From: Streptomyces beijiangensis
Lineage (GTDB): Bacteria; Actinomycetota; Actinomycetes; Streptomycetales; Streptomycetaceae
NCBI RefSeq assembly: GCF_017315755.1
Contig: NZ_JAFLRJ010000074.1
Span: forward strand, 1 to 34,289
Direction of reading: 5' to 3'
Length of the DNA: 34,289 nucleotides
Of this stretch, positions 7,284 to 15,125 are shown in pieces. Numbering within the stretch: position 1 is the first letter of the stretch; each line of letters starts with the position of its first letter. A program made the translations under genes and the position numbers. Under the pieces are notes generated by a model, which was not told where the DNA came from, searched no databases, and saw nothing but the letters and a program-made list of their open reading frames with translations.

Positions 7284-8753
7284 TTACCCCGCTCGGGGCG
7301 CCTTCACCGGGTCGCTGCGCCAGTCCTTGTGGCCGGGCATGGGCGGCGTCTTCTTCGCGTACAGCCACGCCCGGAAGAATCCGGAGAGGTCACGCCCGGA
7401 GACCCGCGACGCCAGGGCCGTGAAGTCCGCGGTGCTCGCCGAACTGTCCCGGTACTCGCTCACCCACGCCCGCTCCAGCTGCTCGAACGCGCTCCTGCCG
7501 ATCTCCTGGCGCAGCGCGTAGAGCACCAGTGCGCTGCCGTCGTACACCACGGGCCGGAAGATACCGATCTGCTGCCCGGGTGCCGCCCGGCGCGGGGTGG
7601 CGGGCGGTCCGCCCGCCGCGCGCCAGCCGTCCGAATAGGTGTACGCGTTGCGCATACGCCGCTCCATCGACTGCTTGGCCTGCTCCTCCGCGTAGAGCGC
7701 CTCGTACCAGGTCGCGTGGCCCTCGTTGAGCCACAGGTCCGACCAGGCGTGCGGGGACACGCTGTCGCCGAACCAGTGGTGGGACAGCTCGTGGACCATG
7801 ATCGAGTCGACGTACCACTGCGGGTATCCGGGCTGGGTGAACAGTGAGCGCTCGAAGAGCGACAGCGTCTGCGTCTCCAGCTCGAAGCCGGTGTCCATGT
7901 CCGCGATCAGGACCCCGTACGTCTCGAAGGGGTACCGCCCGACCTTCGACTCCATCCAGGCCAGCTGCCCGGGGGTCTTCTTCAGCCACGGTTCCAGCGT
8001 GGTGCGGTCCGCGGCGGGGACCACATCACGCACCGGCAGTCCGTGCGGCCCCGTGCGGCGCAGGACCACCGAGCGCCCGAGGGAGACCTGGGCCAGTTCG
8101 GTCGCCATCGGATGCATCGTCCGGTACGTCGACGTGACCTGCTCCCCATGGGTCCACCGGCCCTGCGGCAATCCGTTCGCGACGGCGGTGACGCCCTTGG
8201 GCGCGGTCACTCGGAAAGTGAAGAAGGCCTTGTCGGAGGGGTGGTCGTTGCAGGGGAAGACCCGGTGCGCGGCGTCGGCCTGGTTGGCCATGACGAGTCC
8301 GTCGCCCGTCTTCACCCAGCCGCCGGCCTGGCTGCCGCCCGGGTCGCTGGTGTGGTGGACGGTGATCCGCAGAATGGAGCCCGCGGGCAGAGGATCGGCC
8401 GGGGTCACGACCAGGTCCTCGCCGGTCGTCGCGAACTCGGCGCGGGCTCCGTTCACCTCGACGGAGGCGACCTTGCCGTGCGTGAAGTCCAGATTGACGC
8501 GGTCCAGGGCCTCGGTGGCCCGTGCGTCGATGACGGTGACGGCGGACAGGGGCTTGGTGTTGGAGCCTCCGTAGGTGAGGCCGATGTCGTACGAGAGGAC
8601 GTCGTAGCCGGGGTTGCCGAGTTCCGGGTAGAGCGGATCGCCGATACCCAGCGGGGCGGGTGCGGGCAGGGCGGCGGCGATGAGGGCGGCCGATGCGGCG
8701 GCCAGCAGACCGGCGCGCAGCCGTCGTCCGGAGGGCCGAGAGGTGTGCAGCAT
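7284..8753 (-). CDS. secreted M1 family metallopeptidase (aminopeptidase N-like)
   Basis: A 489-residue zinc peptidase with an N-terminal Arg-rich signal peptide (RRLR then an Ala/Leu core, cleavage near APAPLG). The M1 active site is complete: HELSHHW gives His321, Glu322 and His325, and NEGHATW gives the third zinc ligand Glu344. The exopeptidase loop GAMEN of classical M1 enzymes is replaced by ETQT, common in actinobacterial secreted members. At under 500 residues it lacks the long C-terminal helical domain of PepN. An in-frame GTG at 8777 would add eight residues; the ATG at 8753 gives the better signal peptide, though its ribosome-binding site (GGTAG) is weak. The gene follows the rsh gene by 69 bp, so they may share a transcript. 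Confidence 0.93.
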   Translation of the reverse strand: MLHTSRPSGRRLRAGLLAAASAALIAAALPAPAPLGIGDPLYPELGNPGYDVLSYDIGLTYGGSNTKPLSAVTVIDARATEALDRVNLDFTHGKVASVEVNGARAEFATTGEDLVVTPADPLPAGSILRITVHHTSDPGGSQAGGWVKTGDGLVMANQADAAHRVFPCNDHPSDKAFFTFRVTAPKGVTAVANGLPQGRWTHGEQVTSTYRTMHPMATELAQVSLGRSVVLRRTGPHGLPVRDVVPAADRTTLEPWLKKTPGQLAWMESKVGRYPFETYGVLIADMDTGFELETQTLSLFERSLFTQPGYPQWYVDSIMVHELSHHWFGDSVSPHAWSDLWLNEGHATWYEALYAEEQAKQSMERRMRNAYTYSDGWRAAGGPPATPRRAAPGQQIGIFRPVVYDGSALVLYALRQEIGRSAFEQLERAWVSEYRDSSASTADFTALASRVSGRDLSGFFRAWLYAKKTPPMPGHKDWRSDPVKAPRAG

Positions 8754-8822
8754 GCGTTTACGGCTACCAGCGCGCACGGCACAGGCTGTGGCGACTCGCG
8801 CCGTACCACCCGAACGAGGTTC

Positions 8823-10925
8823 TCAGGCGGTGGCCGGATGCTGGGCGGCGCGGCTCACGTCGTACACCCCTGCCACATCACGCATGGTGCGCATCAGCGC
8901 GGGAAGCCCTGCCGAGTCCGGCAGTTGGAGGGTGTACGTGTGGCGTACGCGCTGCTCGCTCGGCGGTTCCACCGTGGCCGATACGACCGCGGCGCCCGCG
9001 GTGGCAATGGCCTCGGTGAGGTCGGCCAGCAAGTGCGGGCGACCGAAGGCCTCGGCGACCAGCGTGACCCTGACCTCTCCGGTGGCCCGCCAGCGCACCC
9101 CGACGGGGTCCCGTCCCACCGACCTCATCCTGGCCACGGCCGAGCAGCCGTCGCGGTGCACGGTGACGGCGCCGCCGCGCACCGCGAATCCGGTGACGGC
9201 GTCGGGCGGCACAGGCGTGCAGCAGCCCGCGAGCCGTACGGTCGCATCCGGCAGGTCGACGACGGCGTGGGCGCCCGCCGGCCGCACCGCGTCACCGGCC
9301 GCCGCCTCCGCGACGGGCCTGCGCGGGGCCGCCGCCGGCGCGGACGCGCCCTCCGGGTGTGCGGCCAGCCAGCCGGTGATGGCGATCCGCGCGCCGGGTG
9401 TACGTGCGTGGTCGAGCCAGTCGGGTGAGGGCCCCGAAGTGGCGTCCTGGGCGATCAGGAGCTGCACGCTGTCCCCGTCGCCGAGCACCGTGCTGAGGGT
9501 GGCCAGGCGGCCGTTGACCCGCGCCCCGATACAGGCGTGCGCCGCCTCGCCGTACTGGGCGTAGGCGGCGTCGACACAGCTCGCTCCGGCCGGCAGCCCC
9601 AGCATGGAGCCGTCGGAGCGGAAGACGGTGATCTCCCGGTCCTGCGCCAGGTCGGCGCGGAGCGTGGACCAGAAGGTGTCGGGGTCGGGGGCGGACTCCT
9701 GCCAGTCGAGGAGCCGTGAGAGCCAGCCGGGCCGCGTCGGGTCGGCGCGTTCGCCGTCCTCCGCGGGTTCCGCGGACACCGCCGCTTCCAGGGGGGCGTA
9801 CGGATTGCCGAGCGCGACGACACCCGCCTGGGCGACCTTGTGCATCTGGTGCGTACGGATGAGGACCTCGGCGACCGAGCCGTCGGGGCTGGCGACCGCC
9901 GTGTGCAGCGACTGGTACAGGTTGAACTTGGGGGTGGCGATGAAGTCCTTGAACTCCGAGATCACCGGGGTGAAACAGGTGTGCAGCTCGCCGAGCACCG
10001 CGTAGCAGTCGGCGTCCTCGCCGACGAGCACCAGGAGGCGCCCGAAGTCCGTCGAACGCAGTTCGCCGCGTTTGATCCGCACCCGGTGCACCGAGACGAA
10101 GTGCCGTGGCCTGATCAGGACTTCGGCGCTGATGCCCGCGTCGCGCAGCACCGCTCGGACCTCGTCGGAGATGGCGGCGAGGGGATCGGGGGTCGCCGCG
10201 TCGGCGGCGATGAGGGCGCGGGTGTGCTCGTACTCCTCGGGATGGAGGATCGCGAAGACCAGGTCCTCCAGCTCGGTCTTGAGCGCCTGTACGCCGAGCC
10301 GTTCGGCCAGCGGGATCAGTACGTCACGGGTGACCTTGGCGATCCGGGCCTGCTTCTCGGGGCGCATCACGCCCAGGGTGCGCATGTTGTGCAGCCGGTC
10401 GGCGAGCTTGATCGACATGACGCGGACGTCATTGCCGGTGGCGACGAGCATCTTGCGGAAGGTCTCGGGTTCGGCGGCGGCGCCGTAGTCGACCTTCTCC
10501 AGCTTGGTGACGCCGTCGACCAGGAAACAGACCTCGGCGCCGAACTGCTCCCGCACCTGATCGAGCGTCACTTCCGTGTCCTCGACGGTGTCGTGGAGGA
10601 GGGAGGCAGTCAGGGTCGTGGTCTCGGCGCCCAGTTCGGCGAGGATCAGCGTCACTGCCAGCGGATGCGTGATGTACGGCTCGCCGCTCTTGCGCATCTG
10701 TCCGCGGTGCGAGGTCTCGGCAAGTACGTACGCCTTGTGCAGGACGGCCAGATCGGCATCGGGGTGATGGGCGCGATGCGCCTCGGCGACATGGCCGATG
10801 GCGTCGGACAGTCCGCCCCGGGAGACAGGACCGAGCAGCGCGGCCCGGCCCAGCCTGCGGAGGTCGATCCTGGGGCGGCCGCGTCGGCGGCTTGGGGCAC
10901 CAGGATTGGTGGCCTCTGCACTCAT
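8823..10925 (-). CDS. rshA: RelA/SpoT-family (p)ppGpp hydrolase/synthetase, RshA type
   Basis: A 700-residue long RSH protein. The N-terminal HD hydrolase domain is intact: Arg78 and His87 in RKSGEPYITHP, His111-Asp112 in LLHDTVED and Asp176 in KLADRLHNMRT match the Mn-binding and catalytic residues of Rel. The synthetase domain (about 265-380) keeps Asp293, Tyr337 in NLYQSLHT and Glu353, but the usual D-L-x-x-I-R stretch reads DFGRLL, and AHW-x-Y-K is replaced by ALGNPY. TGS (about 430-500), zinc-finger (CCTPVPPDA) and C-terminal ACT domains follow. The ATG at 10925 has a GGAGG site 5 nt upstream. This is the second RSH paralogue of Streptomyces (rshA); the other, relA, is not here. A TAGCAT hexamer at 11003-10998 could be its -10. 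Confidence 0.93.
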   Translation of the reverse strand: MSAEATNPGAPSRRRGRPRIDLRRLGRAALLGPVSRGGLSDAIGHVAEAHRAHHPDADLAVLHKAYVLAETSHRGQMRKSGEPYITHPLAVTLILAELGAETTTLTASLLHDTVEDTEVTLDQVREQFGAEVCFLVDGVTKLEKVDYGAAAEPETFRKMLVATGNDVRVMSIKLADRLHNMRTLGVMRPEKQARIAKVTRDVLIPLAERLGVQALKTELEDLVFAILHPEEYEHTRALIAADAATPDPLAAISDEVRAVLRDAGISAEVLIRPRHFVSVHRVRIKRGELRSTDFGRLLVLVGEDADCYAVLGELHTCFTPVISEFKDFIATPKFNLYQSLHTAVASPDGSVAEVLIRTHQMHKVAQAGVVALGNPYAPLEAAVSAEPAEDGERADPTRPGWLSRLLDWQESAPDPDTFWSTLRADLAQDREITVFRSDGSMLGLPAGASCVDAAYAQYGEAAHACIGARVNGRLATLSTVLGDGDSVQLLIAQDATSGPSPDWLDHARTPGARIAITGWLAAHPEGASAPAAAPRRPVAEAAAGDAVRPAGAHAVVDLPDATVRLAGCCTPVPPDAVTGFAVRGGAVTVHRDGCSAVARMRSVGRDPVGVRWRATGEVRVTLVAEAFGRPHLLADLTEAIATAGAAVVSATVEPPSEQRVRHTYTLQLPDSAGLPALMRTMRDVAGVYDVSRAAQHPATA

Positions 10926-11030
10926 GGGCACCTCCGGCAGTGTCGGCCATCGACCGGCGACTGTCAGGCTGCGAAAACGCCTGAGGGCCGGTGCTTGATG
11001 CTACCGAGCCCACCACGGGGCGCAGTCCTA

Positions 11031-11071
11031 CTCTCGCTCAGCGTGAAACTGATCACCCATTCGAGCGAAAG
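11031..11071 (-). terminator. possible terminator after dapF
   Basis: CTCTCGCTC (11031-11039) and GAGCGAAAG (11063-11071) can form a 9-bp stem with one G-U pair, starting right after the dapF stop codon. The 23-nt loop is long, so the structure is moderate. It would separate dapF from the rsh gene downstream. Confidence 0.4.
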
Positions 11072-11962
11072 TCAGTCGAGAGCCGTTTCCCACCAGTCGG
11101 CATCGATCGTGCCAGCTGCCACGATCACGGCAGGACCTGTCATCTCGATCCCGCCGTCCGGCCGCTCGGTGATCATCAGCCGTCCGCCGAGCACATCCAC
11201 GGTGTACGTCACCGGGGCGCCGGTGACCGAAGGGTCGACCCCGTCCCTGCGGGCGGCGGCCACCGCCACGGCACAGGCGCCCGTACCGCAGGACCTGGTC
11301 TCGCCGGCGCCACGCTCGTGCACCCGCATCGCGACATGGCGCTCGCCCCGGTCCACGACGAACTCGACATTGACCCCCGTCGGATAGACGGCGGCCGGGC
11401 TGAAGGCCGGCGCGGTGTACAGGTCTCCGGCGTGCTCGAGGTCCTCTACGAAGGCCACGGCGTGCGGGTTGCCCATGTTCACGTTGCGCGCGGGCCAGCT
11501 GCGGCCGCCGACGGTGACCGTCACTCCGTCCTCGGGCAGCACGGCGCGCCCCATGGAGACCGTGATGTCCCCGTCGTCGCCCTTGGCCAGATGCACCTGC
11601 TTCACGCCGCCGCGGGTGGCGACCGCGATGTCGCCGTCCTCGACAAGACCGGCGCGCTGCAGATAGCGGGCGAAAACGCGCACTCCGTTGCCGCACATCT
11701 CGACGGTCGAGCCGTCCGCGTTGCGGTAGTCCATGAACCATTCGGCCTCGCCGGCCATCGTCCGCGCCTCGGGGTGCGCGGCGGACCGTACGACATGCAG
11801 CAGGCCGTCCCCGCCGATGCCGGCCCGGCGGTCGCAGAGTGCGGCGACGGCGGAAGCGGGCAGGTCGACGGTGTTGTCCGGGTCGGGGACGATCACGAAG
11901 TCGTTCTCGGTCCCGTGACCCTTGAGGAAGGCGAGCTGCGCAGTGGTTCTCACGCGCTCCAT
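11072..11962 (-). CDS. dapF: diaminopimelate epimerase
   Basis: A 296-residue PLP-independent epimerase that converts LL- to meso-diaminopimelate for lysine. The two catalytic cysteines are visible: Cys90 in EMCGNGVRV and Cys225 in RSCGTGACA, together with the N-terminal KGHGTENDF motif and NMGNPHAV. Streptomyces cell walls use LL-diaminopimelate, so the meso product serves mainly lysine synthesis. The ATG at 11962 was chosen over the GTG at 11953, which has GGAG only 3 nt upstream; both are possible and the first 3 residues are uncertain. The open frame further upstream overlaps the neighbouring membrane protein gene and is not part of DapF. It lies 52 bp after that gene and is probably co-transcribed with it. 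Confidence 0.96.
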   Translation of the reverse strand: MERVRTTAQLAFLKGHGTENDFVIVPDPDNTVDLPASAVAALCDRRAGIGGDGLLHVVRSAAHPEARTMAGEAEWFMDYRNADGSTVEMCGNGVRVFARYLQRAGLVEDGDIAVATRGGVKQVHLAKGDDGDITVSMGRAVLPEDGVTVTVGGRSWPARNVNMGNPHAVAFVEDLEHAGDLYTAPAFSPAAVYPTGVNVEFVVDRGERHVAMRVHERGAGETRSCGTGACAVAVAAARRDGVDPSVTGAPVTYTVDVLGGRLMITERPDGGIEMTGPAVIVAAGTIDADWWETALD

Positions 11963-12014
11963 CGTACGAGAGGGCAGTGACAACGCCGACGGCGAGGGAG
12001 GCGCGCCTGTCGCC

Positions 12015-12482
12015 TCAGCGGAGCCGGGCGACCCGCCACACGGCCAGTGCGACCAGTGCGCACGCCGTGACGGTGTAGAGCCCGGCGACCCGCCAGTCGG
12101 GGCGCTCACCGGATCCCTTGGCGGGCAGTCCCGGCAGGGTGTAGCCCACCCGGCGGGCGGCCATCAGACCCCAGCCTGCCGCGCAGCAGCTGATCAGGAG
12201 TCCCAGCATGGCGACGACCGGACCGCCGTCACCGAATTCGAAGGCGAGCGGGAAGGCGAACATCAGCGAGCCGACGGCCGCGAGGATCACGATGGGCGCG
12301 AGCTGCCAGATCCGCAGCCTGCGCTGCGGGCGCAGCTCGACCTCGACCTCGGGCGCCACCGCTGACATGTCCAGGGGATCGGGCCCGTCCGGACTCAGCC
12401 GTACCGCTTCCTCCGGTACTCCAGGTGTGCTCTGGTCGCCCTGTTCCGTATCGCGCTCTCTGTCGCGAGGGCCGGCCTCCAT
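12015..12482 (-). CDS. small membrane protein of unknown function
   Basis: A 155-residue protein. The first 60 residues are hydrophilic and acidic. The rest holds three to four hydrophobic segments: LAPIVILAAVGSLMFAFPLAF, VVAMLGLLISCCAAGWGLM, and a last one starting VAGLYTVTACALVALAV. No recognisable domain or catalytic motif. The ATG at 12482 follows a GGGAGG site by 10 nt; a GTG six bases upstream has only 4 nt of spacing. It lies between miaA and dapF on the same strand, an arrangement I recall being conserved in Streptomyces, but the context does not define its job. Confidence 0.75.
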   Translation of the reverse strand: MEAGPRDRERDTEQGDQSTPGVPEEAVRLSPDGPDPLDMSAVAPEVEVELRPQRRLRIWQLAPIVILAAVGSLMFAFPLAFEFGDGGPVVAMLGLLISCCAAGWGLMAARRVGYTLPGLPAKGSGERPDWRVAGLYTVTACALVALAVWRVARLR

Positions 12483-12546
12483 CGCCACGCGCCCTCCCAA
12501 CTCGGACTTCACTGTCGATCGCAGCTCGATGATGGCACGCTCGGGG

Positions 12547-12568
12547 GCTCCGGATTGACGGCCGGAGC
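12547..12568 (-). terminator. hairpin after miaA
   Basis: GCTCCGG (12547-12553), an 8-nt loop and CCGGAGC (12562-12568) form a perfect 7-bp stem 20 bp past the miaA stop. It would end or attenuate miaA transcription before the membrane protein gene. Confidence 0.55.
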
Positions 12569-12588
12569 GTCCCGATGCCATCACGTGA

Positions 12589-13527
12589 TCAGGCTGTAAC
12601 CGCTCGTTCGACCAACGCCAGTGCCTGGTGCGGGAGTTCCGCACGGTGCTCGACGGCGCCGCTCAGCCAGTGCACACGGGGGTCTCGGCGGAACCAGGAG
12701 TCCTGGCGGCGCGCGAAGCGCTTGGTGGCGCGTACGGTCTCGGCGCGCGCCTCGTCCTCGGTGCACTCCCCCGCGAGCGCCGCGAGCACCTGCTGGTACC
12801 CGAGCGCACGTGACGCCGTGCGCCCCTCGCGCAGTCCCTGCGCGTCCAGCGCCTTCACCTCGTCCACCAGTCCCGCCTCCCACATCCGGTCGACGCGCAG
12901 CGCGATGCGCTCGTCCAGCTCGGGGCGGGCGACGTCGACGCCGATCTGCACGGTGTCGTACACGGAATCGTGACCGGGCAGATTGGCGGTGAAGGGCTTG
13001 CCGGTGATCTCGATCACCTCAAGAGCGCGGACGATACGGCGGCCGTTGCTGGGCAGGATCGCCCGCCCGGCCTCCGGGTCGGACGCGGCCAGGCGCGCGT
13101 GCAGCGCACCGGGCCCGCGGAGTGTCAGCTCCTCCTCCAGCCGGGCGCGTACGACCGGATCGGTGCCGGGGAACTCCAGGGCGTCGATGGCACCACGTAC
13201 ATACAGACCGGAGCCGCCGACCAGGACCGGCGTACGGCCCTCGGCGAGCAGCCTGTCGATCTCCGTGCGGGCCAGACGCTGATACTCGGCGACGCTGGCC
13301 GCCTCGGTCACGTCCCAGATGTCCAGGAGCCGGTGCAGGACGCCTTCGCGCTCGGGAAGCGTCAGCTTGGCGGTGCCGATGTCCATCCCCCGGTAGAGCT
13401 GCATGGAGTCCGCGTTGACGACCTCACCCCCGAAATGCCGGGCGAGCGCGACGCCCAGATCGGACTTTCCGGCCGCGGTGGGGCCGACGACGGCGATGAC
13501 CCGCGGTGCGGGAGCTGCAGTTCTCAC
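12589..13527 (-). CDS. miaA: tRNA dimethylallyltransferase
   Basis: A 312-residue MiaA, close to the usual size. It transfers the dimethylallyl group of DMAPP to N6 of A37 in tRNAs reading UNN codons, giving i6A, the substrate of MiaB encoded 2.5 kb away. Motifs are the P-loop GPTAAGKS at residues 15-22, DSMQLYRGMDIGTAK, LVGGSGLYVRG, and SNGRRIVRALE. The frame is open to 14004 but family similarity starts just after the GTG at 13527, which has a GGGG stretch upstream. In Streptomyces i6A modification also matters for the single UUA-reading tRNA (bldA), so the gene could affect development. Confidence 0.96.
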   Translation of the reverse strand: MRTAAPAPRVIAVVGPTAAGKSDLGVALARHFGGEVVNADSMQLYRGMDIGTAKLTLPEREGVLHRLLDIWDVTEAASVAEYQRLARTEIDRLLAEGRTPVLVGGSGLYVRGAIDALEFPGTDPVVRARLEEELTLRGPGALHARLAASDPEAGRAILPSNGRRIVRALEVIEITGKPFTANLPGHDSVYDTVQIGVDVARPELDERIALRVDRMWEAGLVDEVKALDAQGLREGRTASRALGYQQVLAALAGECTEDEARAETVRATKRFARRQDSWFRRDPRVHWLSGAVEHRAELPHQALALVERAVTA

Positions 13528-13708
13528 GTCCCCAGTCTCGCAAACCCCGGGCCACTCCCCGAACGAGCTACGTGACGGCCCGACTCCGGCTTCGTTTCCC
13601 GTTGCGAGGATCCGCCCGCCGGTTTGCGGACCGGTTCCCCCGGGCGACGCAATGAGGCGCTCCGGGTGGCGCGGAACTTCGCTCTCACGAGTACGGTATG
13701 GAGTAGAT

Positions 13709-13939
13709 ATGGGCGTTTTTGCACGGTTCAGCCGGAAATCCAAGGCCGCAGCCGAGGAGTCCACCGCAGACACGACGGTCGCCACGCTGACGGCCGAGCC
13801 GGAGGCGGAGGGCGAAGCGGAAGCGGCCGAGGAGGCCGGTGCCACCGAGGTTGCCGTTGCGGAGGGAATCGAGATTCCCAAGCAGCAGTCCGCCGCTGCG
13901 GCCGCCGACAATGAAGCCGGCGAGGGCGCCCGCACGTAA
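13709..13939 (+). CDS. small acidic conserved protein, function unknown
   Basis: A 76-residue protein with a short basic start (MGVFARFSRKSK), a low-complexity Glu/Ala middle and a conserved-looking tail containing EIPKQQSA and NEAGEGART. I recall homologues in many Streptomyces genomes labelled gliding motility protein, a label with no support in the sequence. The ATG at 13709 begins a frame that also reads open upstream, but composition and start context favour this one. It is divergent from miaA and 28 bp ahead of the MT0933-like gene, so the two probably form a bicistron. Confidence 0.7.
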   Translation: MGVFARFSRKSKAAAEESTADTTVATLTAEPEAEGEAEAAEEAGATEVAVAEGIEIPKQQSAAAAADNEAGEGART

Positions 13940-13967
13940 AGTCCCTTCGAGAGGGAAGATGTGTCCC

Positions 13968-14210
13968 ATGGGATTTCTGGACAACCTGAAGGCCAAGCTC
14001 GCACCCGCTAAGGACAAGGTCTCCGACCTCGCCCAGCAGCACGGGGACAAGATCGAACAAGGCCTGGACAAAGCCGCCCAGACGGTCGACTCCAAGACCA
14101 AGGGCAAGTACAGCGACAAGATCGGGACCGGTACGGACAAGGCGAAGGACGCTTTGGGCCGCCTCTCGAACAAGGAGGACGGCACGGGCACCCCGCCGCC
14201 TGCCGCCTGA
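13968..14210 (+). CDS. MT0933-like antitoxin family protein
   Basis: An 80-residue, highly charged helical protein: MGFLDNLKAKLAP at the start, an amphipathic Lys/Asp/Ala region and the family signature GKYSDKI near residues 46-52, then an Ala/Pro-rich tail. The family is named after a Mycobacterium tuberculosis antitoxin but is widespread in actinobacteria without an adjacent toxin, and none is visible here: the upstream 76-residue protein is acidic and unlike a nuclease. A GAGGGAAG site precedes the ATG. It is followed by a strong terminator. A role as a stress-related, LEA-like helical protein is an alternative. Confidence 0.78.
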   Translation: MGFLDNLKAKLAPAKDKVSDLAQQHGDKIEQGLDKAAQTVDSKTKGKYSDKIGTGTDKAKDALGRLSNKEDGTGTPPPAA

Positions 14211-14227
14211 ACCACACCACCGACGGA

Positions 14228-14256
14228 AGGCTGCGGAGCGCTGTGCTCCGCAGCCT
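14228..14256. terminator. terminator after the MT0933-like gene
   Basis: A perfect 12-bp stem, AGGCTGCGGAGC (14228-14239) and GCTCCGCAGCCT (14245-14256), with a 5-nt loop, 17 bp past the stop. It sits between convergent genes and can act in both directions. Confidence 0.85.
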
Positions 14257-14328
14257 GTCGCCGCGTCCGGGGCCTGTCGCCGCGTCCGGGGCCTGTCGCC
14301 GTGTCCGGGGGCTTTCGCCGGGTCCGCG
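14253..14328. repeat. 19-bp tandem repeats downstream of a terminator
   Basis: Copies of GCCTGTCGCCGCGTCCGGG begin at 14253, 14272 and 14291 (the third with one change), with a diverged fourth from 14310. The first copy overlaps the right arm of the preceding terminator. The array lies in the gap between two convergent genes and is not coding. Confidence 0.85.
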
Positions 14329-14341
14329 GCCGTGAGCGGCG

Positions 14342-15061
14342 CTAGGACCAGGCGGCGACGAAGTACCCGACGCCGTACGGAGCATCCTCGTACAGCAGCT
14401 GTCCGCCCAGCCGTACGCCCTCCGCGGCCCCTGCGAGCACCTGCCAGGGCGCACGGCCCGCGACCTTGAGTTCGTACGCCAGTGACGCGTCCAGCGCCGC
14501 GAGCGCCGCGGTGTCCGCCGTGCCCAGCGCCAGAGCCGCCGCCGTGTCGAACGCGGTGGCTCGCTCGTCCAGGTAACCCGGCGCCTTGAGCGTGCGGCAG
14601 GCGCTCCCGTCGCCCATCACCAGCAGCGCGACGCGCCCGGCGCCTGCGGCCAGTCCGCGGCCGGCCTCCAGGCAGCGGTCGGTGGCGAGGGATTCGTCCA
14701 CGCCCAGCGCCTCCAGGGGCGCGTCGGCCCAGCCGGCGCGCGTGAGCAGCCAGGCCGCCACGGCGAGCGACGTCGGAAGCTCGCCCTCCGGCGTTTCGGC
14801 GGCCGGGTCGGCGGCGCCGAGCCGCACCTGAAGATCTACTCCGAACCCGCCGAAGGACCCGGCGGCACCCTGCGGATACGGCCCCTGCCCCTCGGGGCCT
14901 GCGGGCCCGACGACGACCAGCCGGTCGGGCCGGGAGGCGGCCAGCACCCCGATGGCGTCGAGACAGGCGTCCCGCGCACCGTCGAGCTCGGGCGCGGCAC
15001 CGGCAGCGACCTCGGGCACGAGCAGCGGCGGGCAGGGGCAGACGGCGGCGGCTACGAGCAT
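14342..15061 (-). CDS. class III extradiol dioxygenase-like protein
   Basis: A 239-residue protein of the LigB/MEMO-like superfamily, recognisable from the start MLVAAAVCPCPPLLVPEV, the core strand DRLVVVGPAGPEG and VALLVMGDGSACRT. Enzymatic members use a non-haem iron held by two histidines and a glutamate; this one has few histidines and the His of the first loop seems replaced (CPCPPLL), so a ring-cleaving activity is doubtful. It starts 64 bp after miaB ends on the same strand and may be co-transcribed with it. The link between this family and miaB/miaA is common in actinobacteria but unexplained. Confidence 0.75.
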   Translation of the reverse strand: MLVAAAVCPCPPLLVPEVAAGAAPELDGARDACLDAIGVLAASRPDRLVVVGPAGPEGQGPYPQGAAGSFGGFGVDLQVRLGAADPAAETPEGELPTSLAVAAWLLTRAGWADAPLEALGVDESLATDRCLEAGRGLAAGAGRVALLVMGDGSACRTLKAPGYLDERATAFDTAAALALGTADTAALAALDASLAYELKVAGRAPWQVLAGAAEGVRLGGQLLYEDAPYGVGYFVAAWS

Positions 15062-15125
15062 GATCGGCAGCCTACTGTGCGGCGGGAACGGTGTGCCGGA
15101 GCGGTGTGCCGGAGCGATGTGCCGG

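Noticed and set aside
13528..14004. Upstream extension of the miaA frame
   Set aside because: Covers the divergent small genes; MiaA similarity starts at the GTG at 13527.
13968..14210. Toxin-antitoxin pair with the 76-residue neighbour as toxin
   Set aside because: The neighbour is acidic, low complexity and lacks any toxin fold or catalytic motif.
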